A DNA stretch of 6,407 nucleotides from Candidatus Accumulibacter sp. UBA704 (GTDB lineage: Bacteria > Pseudomonadota > Gammaproteobacteria > Burkholderiales > Rhodocyclaceae): contig DBMG01000012.1 of the NCBI GenBank assembly GCA_002304785.1, positions 12,052-18,458 of the forward strand. The letters run 5' to 3'. A program made the translations under genes and the position numbers. The stretch's first letter is position 1. Each line of letters opens with the position of its first letter. A model generated the notes under the pieces. The model had not been told where the DNA came from, did not search any database, and was given only the letters and a program-made list of their open reading frames with translations. Positions 5,236 to 6,407 of the stretch are shown here, one piece after another.

Positions 5236-6407
5236 ATGAACGCCCCCCATCCACGACAGCTCGGACAAGTCCTGATCGCCAAGGGCATCCTCAGCGAGGA
5301 TCAACTGCGTATCGCCCTGCTCGAGCAGATGAAGTCCAACCAGCCAGTCGGCAAGCTGCTGGTTTCCCTGGGCTTCGTTACCGAGGCCACCTTGCGCGAC
5401 GCGCTGTCGGAAAGCCTGGGCAAGCAAAGCATCGACCTGGCCAACGCCATCATCGACCCTTCGGCCCTGGCCCTGGTCCCGCGCGAACTGGCCAAGCGCC
5501 ATCACCTGCTACCCCTCGACTACGACGAGGAGCACCAGCGATTGACCGTCGCCATCGCCGACACCAACGACATCGTCGCGCTCGACCGTATCCGCAGCCT
5601 GGCCAAGGGCGCCATCGAAATCGACACCCTGCTGGCCGGCGAGACGGAGATCGCGCGGGCCATCGACCAGGCCTATGGCTACGAACTGTCGATCGACGGC
5701 ATCCTGCATGAGATCGAGACCGGCGAAATTGACTTCCGTGGCCTGCAATCCTCTTCCGACGAATACAGCCAGCCGGTCGTCCGCCTGATCGACTCGATCC
5801 TGACCGACGCCGTCAAGCGCGAATCGTCGGACATCCATTTCGAACCGGAGACCGGCTTCCTGCGCATCCGCTACCGCATCGACGGCATGCTGCGCCAGAT
5901 CCGTTCGCTGCACCAATCCTACTGGCCGGCCATGGCCGTGCGCGTCAAGGTCATGAGCGGCATGAACATCGCCGAAACTCGCGCGCCGCAGGACGGGCGC
6001 ATCACCCTCAATATTCGGGGCCGCCAGATCGACTTCCGCGTTTCCGCACAGCCGACCATCCACGGCGAAAATATTGTGCTGCGGATCCTCGACCGCCAAA
6101 AAGGTCTCGTACCCCTGGAAGGGCTGGGCCTGACCGAGCAGCAGCTGAACATGCTCAAGCTGATGATCTCCCGCCCGGAAGGCATCATCCTGCTCACCGG
6201 GCCGACAGGCAGCGGCAAGACGACGACACTCTATTCCATTCTCAACCACATCAACTCCGAGGGCCTGAATATCATGACCCTGGAGGACCCGGTCGAGTAT
6301 CCGATGGCGCTTGTCCGGCAAACCTCGGTGGCCGAATCGGCCAAGCTCGATTTCGCCAACGGCATCCGCTCGATGATGCGCCAGGATCCGGATGTCATCC
6401 TGGTCGG
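5236..6407 (+). CDS. mshE: MshE/GspE/PilB-type pilus assembly ATPase with N-terminal MshEN (c-di-GMP-type) domain (3'-truncated)
   Basis: 390 complete codons of an open frame that runs off the right edge; family members usually exceed 550 residues. It belongs to the hexameric cytoplasmic ATPases that drive subunit extraction and pilus polymerisation. The N-terminus carries two 24-residue MshEN-type motifs (8-31, QLGQVLIAKG...LLEQ; 37-60, PVGKLLVSLG...LSES) separated by exactly 5 residues. A type II secretion E-type N-domain follows to about 150. The catalytic part shows SSDIHFEP (197-204), the Asp-box region FLRIRYRIDGML (208-219), Walker A GPTGSGKTTT (322-331, Lys328), the segment TLEDPVEYP (348-356) and the start of Walker B (RQDPDVILVG, around Asp386). 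The His box and any zinc-binding tetracysteine motif would lie beyond the window. ATG 5236 fits because the first MshEN motif begins at residue 8, although the Shine-Dalgarno is weak (GAG at 5221-5223). It follows the TPR gene by 30 nt, consistent with one operon. MshE is preferred over GspE or PilB because of neighbours. Confidence 0.93.
   Translation, partial: MNAPHPRQLGQVLIAKGILSEDQLRIALLEQMKSNQPVGKLLVSLGFVTEATLRDALSESLGKQSIDLANAIIDPSALALVPRELAKRHHLLPLDYDEEHQRLTVAIADTNDIVALDRIRSLAKGAIEIDTLLAGETEIARAIDQAYGYELSIDGILHEIETGEIDFRGLQSSSDEYSQPVVRLIDSILTDAVKRESSDIHFEPETGFLRIRYRIDGMLRQIRSLHQSYWPAMAVRVKVMSGMNIAETRAPQDGRITLNIRGRQIDFRVSAQPTIHGENIVLRILDRQKGLVPLEGLGLTEQQLNMLKLMISRPEGIILLTGPTGSGKTTTLYSILNHINSEGLNIMTLEDPVEYPMALVRQTSVAESAKLDFANGIRSMMRQDPDVILV

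Noticed and set aside
5509..6321. Long antisense open frame (about 270 codons, minus strand)
   Set aside because: It is fully opposite the strongly conserved MshE-type ATPase coding region; long antisense frames are expected from GC-rich codon use, and the translation shows no recognisable domain.

Overview
The window is a contiguous, all plus-strand gene block from a GC-rich Gram-negative proteobacterium. The protein families and their wording resemble betaproteobacteria of the Rhodocyclales type, but this is an inference from sequence style and not a database result. Five genes are present. Two are cut by the window edges: a sigma-54 activator at the left and an assembly ATPase at the right. 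Together they form part of an MSHA-type (type IV) pilus assembly locus, close to type II secretion in evolutionary terms.

Layout: (1) 1-685, the C-terminal part of a sigma-54-dependent, Fis-type transcriptional activator. (2) 685-2043, an MshM/ExeA/DamX-like AAA ATPase with a single membrane segment and a periplasmic SPOR domain. Its start overlaps the activator's stop (TGATG). (3) 2044-2119, a short AT-rich gap with a 7-bp direct repeat and a sigma-70-like promoter whose -10 box overlaps the first possible start of the next gene. (4) 2120-3958, an MshL/PilN-type outer-membrane secretin with a lipoprotein signal. (5) 3955-5205, an MshN-like membrane-anchored TPR protein, overlapping the secretin stop by 4 nt (GTGA). 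It contains an in-frame run of ten C residues. (6) 5236-6407, the first 390 codons of an MshE/GspE/PilB-type assembly ATPase with an N-terminal tandem MshEN module, the kind known to bind cyclic di-GMP. Its gene continues past the right edge.

How the parts would work together: the cytoplasmic hexameric ATPase (MshE-like) powers pilus subunit assembly, with an MshEN module that could tie it to c-di-GMP. The MshN-like TPR protein spans the inner membrane and offers a periplasmic protein-interaction surface. The MshM-like ATPase could couple ATP hydrolysis to peptidoglycan through its SPOR domain. The MshL-like secretin is the outer-membrane exit pore. The upstream activator is translationally coupled to the ATPase gene and may regulate pilus genes elsewhere in the locus.

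Most worth checking: the C10 tract (a potential phase-variation switch or a sequencing hazard), the MshEN tandem motif with its first Arg replaced, the promoter that puts the secretin start in doubt, and the M-L-N-E gene order, which differs from the Vibrio MSHA order. No RNA genes, CRISPR arrays, insertion sequences or convincing intrinsic terminators were seen. No stretch above 300 bases lacks a gene.
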